64,000 nt of DNA from NCBI RefSeq assembly GCF_000725495.1, contig NZ_KL647039.1, forward strand, positions 86,287 to 150,286. The letters are read 5' to 3'. Numbering within the stretch: the first letter of the stretch is position 1; every line of letters begins with the position of its first letter. The stretch comes from Streptomyces aureus. GTDB lineage: Bacteria; Actinomycetota; Actinomycetes; Streptomycetales; Streptomycetaceae. Positions 61,828-64,000 of this stretch are shown piece by piece. A model generated the notes under the pieces. That model saw nothing but the letters and a program-made list of their open reading frames with translations, made no database searches and had not been told where the DNA came from. The position numbers and the translations under genes were made by a program.

Positions 61828-63534
61828 TCAGAACTGCACGATGTCCGGAGCCCCCAGCCGGGCCGCGTCCGCGGTCAGGTCGTCCGGCTGGCGCTGGGAC
61901 TCCCGCTCGGCCTCGACCCGCTTCTCGTAGTGCTCGACCTCGCGTTCGATCTGGCCCTTGTCCCAGCCGAGCACCGGCGCCATCAGCTCCGCGGCCTCGC
62001 GGGCGCTGCGGGTGCCCCGGTCGAAGGTCTCGATGGAGATGCGGGTGCGCCGGGTCAGCACGTCGTCCAGGTGACGGGCACCCTCGTGCGAGGCGGCGTA
62101 GACGATCTCGGCGCGGAGGTAGTCCTCGGCGGCCGGCAGCGGCTCACCGAGGGACGGGTCACCCGCGATGAGGTCGAGGAGTTCCTCGGCGAGGGAGCCG
62201 TACCGGTTCAACAGGTGCTCCACGCGCACCACGTGGATGCCGGTGCGCGCGGCGATCCGCGCCCGGGCGTTCCACAGCGCGCGGTACCCCTCGGCGCCGA
62301 GCAGCGGGACGTCCTCGGTGACGCACTCGGCGACGCGCTGGTCGAGACCGTGCACCGCCTCGTCCACCGCGTCCTTGGCCATGACCCGGTAGGTCGTGTA
62401 CTTGCCGCCCGCGACCACCACGAGTCCGGGCACCGGATGGGCCACGGTGTGCTCGCGCGAGAGCTTGCTGGTGGCGTCCGACTCGCCCGCCAGCAGCGGG
62501 CGCAGCCCCGCGTACACCCCCTCGACGTCGTCGCGGGAGAGCGGGACGGAGAGCACCGAGTTCACGTGTTCCAGCAGATAGTCGATGTCGGCGCTGGAGG
62601 CCGCCGGGTGGGCCTTGTCCAGGTCCCAGTCGGTGTCGGTGGTGCCGATGATCCAGTGGCGGCCCCACGGGATCACGAACAGCACGGACTTCTCGGTGCG
62701 CAGGATGAGCCCGGTCGAGGAGTTGATCCGGTCCTTCGGCACGACCAGATGGATGCCCTTGGACGCGCGGACGTGGAACTGGCCCCGCTCCCCGACCATG
62801 GCCTGGGTGTCGTCGGTCCACACGCCGGTGGCGTTGACGATCTGGCGGGCGCGGACGTCGTACTCGCCGCCGCCCTCGATGTCGCGCACCCGGGCCCCGA
62901 CCACCCGCTCGCCCTCGCGCAGGAACCCGGTGACCCGGGCACGGTTGGCGACCTTGGCCCCGTACGAGGCGGCCGTGCGCACCAGGGTCGCCACATAGCG
63001 GGCGTCGTCCATCTGGGCGTCGTAGTACTGAAGGGCGCCGATCAGCGCGTCCTTCTTCAAGGCCGGTGCGACGCGCAGGGCGTGGCGGCGGGTCAGATGG
63101 CGGTGGGCGGGCAGCCCTCTGCCGTGGCCGCGGGCCATCGACATGGCGTCGTACAGCGCGACGCCCGATCCCGCGTACAGCCGCTCCCAGCCCTTGTGCT
63201 GGAGGGGGTAGAGGAACGGGACGGGCTTGACCAGGTGCGGCGCGAGCCGTTCGAGGAGCAGCCCGCGTTCCTTGAGCGCCTCGCGGACGAGCGCGAAGTC
63301 GAGCATCTCCAGATACCGCAGACCGCCGTGGATCAGTTTGCTGGATCTGCTCGAGGTGCCCGACGCCCAGTCGCGCGCCTCGACCAGTCCGGTGGACAGA
63401 CCGCGTGTCACGGCGTCCAGCGCGGTGCCGGCGCCGACCACGCCCGCGCCCACGACCAGCACGTCCAGCTCACGCTCGGCCATTCCCGCCAGAGACTCGG
63501 CCCGCTCGGCCGGCCCCAGTGTCGCTGTCCTCAC
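61828..63534 (-). CDS. glpD: glycerol-3-phosphate dehydrogenase (FAD, quinone-linked) GlpD
   Basis: 568 residues from GTG 63534 with GGGAGG six bases upstream. Oxidises glycerol-3-phosphate to dihydroxyacetone phosphate and passes electrons to quinone at the membrane. The FAD-binding turn VLVVGAGVVGAGTALDA is near residue 25. The GlpD signatures SSRSSKLIHGGLRYLE and ATGVWTDDTQAM are present, as is GGKYTTYRVMA near the C-terminal helical domain. Length is normal. It stands alone; in many Streptomyces a glp regulator gene lies elsewhere. The region upstream has a DnaA-box-like site and a 12-bp palindrome. Confidence 0.96.
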   Translation of the reverse strand: MRTATLGPAERAESLAGMAERELDVLVVGAGVVGAGTALDAVTRGLSTGLVEARDWASGTSSRSSKLIHGGLRYLEMLDFALVREALKERGLLLERLAPHLVKPVPFLYPLQHKGWERLYAGSGVALYDAMSMARGHGRGLPAHRHLTRRHALRVAPALKKDALIGALQYYDAQMDDARYVATLVRTAASYGAKVANRARVTGFLREGERVVGARVRDIEGGGEYDVRARQIVNATGVWTDDTQAMVGERGQFHVRASKGIHLVVPKDRINSSTGLILRTEKSVLFVIPWGRHWIIGTTDTDWDLDKAHPAASSADIDYLLEHVNSVLSVPLSRDDVEGVYAGLRPLLAGESDATSKLSREHTVAHPVPGLVVVAGGKYTTYRVMAKDAVDEAVHGLDQRVAECVTEDVPLLGAEGYRALWNARARIAARTGIHVVRVEHLLNRYGSLAEELLDLIAGDPSLGEPLPAAEDYLRAEIVYAASHEGARHLDDVLTRRTRISIETFDRGTRSAREAAELMAPVLGWDKGQIEREVEHYEKRVEAERESQRQPDDLTADAARLGAPDIVQF

Positions 63535-63651
63535 CGCTGCCTCCCGCTGTAGGTCGCGCTGGCCGCACCTGTCCGGCGACGCCCGGCTCACATCCCCCCT
63601 GCCCAAAGTCTGACCGTCTCTCCCCTCATCGGCCACCGTCCGTCCGCAGCC

Positions 63652-63660
63652 TGTGGACAA
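63652..63660 (-). promoter_or_regulatory. DnaA-box match TTGTCCACA
   Basis: On the minus strand 63660-63652 reads TTGTCCACA, the preferred Streptomyces DnaA box. It is a single site, 118-126 bases upstream of the glpD start, in the divergent region. A single match may be chance. Confidence 0.4.
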
Positions 63661-63683
63661 CTCTCGGCGACGCGCACGGAATC

Positions 63684-63695
63684 TTGATCGATCAA
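63684..63695. promoter_or_regulatory. 12-bp palindrome TTGATCGATCAA in the divergent region
   Basis: A perfect palindrome in the A/T-rich centre of the 270-base region between glpD and the nucleotide-sugar dehydrogenase gene. It could be an operator for either gene. No -35/-10 pair could be fixed, although TAGTCT at 63722-63727 is a -10 candidate for the rightward gene. Confidence 0.45.
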
Positions 63696-63804
63696 TCCCG
63701 CAAATCGGTCATATTTACTCCTAGTCTGACATTGCGCTCGTCCGTCCTGTCCACCGGGCTTGCGCACCTGTCCCGCATCGGTTACTGGGAAGGACGGCCC
63801 ATCC

Positions 63805-64000
63805 ATGCCCGCAGACCTCGCCGTCATCGGACTCGGTCACCTCGGCCTGCCCCTGGCCCAGGCCGCCGTCGCCGCCGGCATCCCCACCCTCGGCTACGGA
63901 ACCGGACCCGAAGGGGGCTCCCTCACTCCCGCGGAACTGCGCCGGATGCTCTCGGGGGGCTTCCGGCCCACCACCAACCCGGCCGAGCTGGGCCGCGTAC
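63805..64000 (+). CDS. nucleotide-sugar dehydrogenase, N-terminal part (cut by window end)
   Basis: Only the first 65 codons are inside the window. The ATG at 63805 follows GGAAGGA. The sequence MPADLAVIGLGHLGLPLA contains the NAD-binding GxGxxG turn (GLGHLG) at the N-terminus, as in UDP-glucose, GDP-mannose or UDP-ManNAc dehydrogenases; LSGGFRPTTNPAELG fits the same family. These enzymes make uronic-acid sugar nucleotides for surface glycans. The substrate and the rest of the gene are outside what can be seen. Confidence 0.75.
   Translation, partial: MPADLAVIGLGHLGLPLAQAAVAAGIPTLGYGTGPEGGSLTPAELRRMLSGGFRPTTNPAELGRV

Overview
This window is chromosomal core DNA from a Streptomyces or a very close relative. 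The evidence is the very high G+C content with G/C-rich third codon positions, frequent GTG/TTG starts, GGAGG-type ribosome sites, leaderless promoters, a c-di-AMP (ydaO-type) riboswitch in front of a secreted NlpC/P60 hydrolase, an LAETG surface protein and an array of membrane Ser/Thr kinases. From memory, the gene order matches the Streptomyces coelicolor region from about SCO4825 (left) down to about SCO4773 (right). That comparison was not run here. I saw no tRNA, rRNA, CRISPR, insertion sequence or prophage gene.

Layout. 0.1-4.8 kb: folD with a DUF3017 membrane gene, then purN-purH, giving one-carbon supply and the formyl-dependent steps of purine synthesis. 5.3-9.7 kb: a Gly/Pro-rich membrane protein, a DUF6350 polytopic membrane protein and a divergent XRE/sigma-like/transmembrane fusion. 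9.8-11.9 kb: sucD and sucC, the TCA-cycle succinyl-CoA ligase. 12.3-20.5 kb: a five-gene module made of a leftward operon (MoxR AAA+ ATPase, DUF5682, VWA protein) and a divergent rightward pair (SWIM zinc-finger protein, DUF5691 protein). The divergent control region holds a perfect 15-bp inverted repeat whose arms are two outward-facing promoters of the actinobacterial DNA-damage (RecA-NDp/PafBC) type. 20.7-22.7 kb: the small subunit of isobutyryl-CoA mutase and a lipase-like hydrolase.

23-32 kb: a cell-envelope and DNA-repair block containing an M23 peptidase with a long cytoplasmic N-terminus, the helicase pcrA (also with a DNA-damage-type promoter), two paralogous coiled-coil NlpC/P60 hydrolases (only the first has the c-di-AMP riboswitch), a TDT/SLAC1-type membrane protein and a small membrane protein. 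32.2-36.5 kb: an envelope-stress module (LuxR-type response regulator, PspC-containing histidine kinase, divergent PspC/LiaF-like protein, small membrane protein) and a DoxX protein. 37-40 kb: an unknown membrane protein, a class II aldolase/adducin protein and a PNPOx-fold protein. 40.1-42.3 kb: guaA and a chorismate mutase gene preceded by what looks like a Phe/Tyr transcription attenuator with its own leader peptide. 42.8-45.2 kb: an unknown membrane-anchored protein and a sortase substrate. 45.3-49 kb: a GMC oxidoreductase and a succinate-semialdehyde-type aldehyde dehydrogenase, with a perfect 20-bp palindrome upstream.

49.2-60.4 kb: five consecutive leftward Ser/Thr kinase genes whose products share a related extracytoplasmic domain. 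One, at 55030-58029, is a pseudokinase whose kinase fold is split by an insertion of roughly 400 residues. In S. coelicolor this cluster (as I recall SCO4775-SCO4779, including pkaI) is linked to spore-wall synthesis. 60.7-64 kb: a penicillin-binding-protein-like serine hydrolase, glpD, and the start of a nucleotide-sugar dehydrogenase cut off by the window end.

The best candidates for new biology are the DNA-damage-promoter-controlled MoxR/DUF5682/VWA//SWIM/DUF5691 module, the chorismate mutase attenuator, and the split pseudokinase inside the kinase array.
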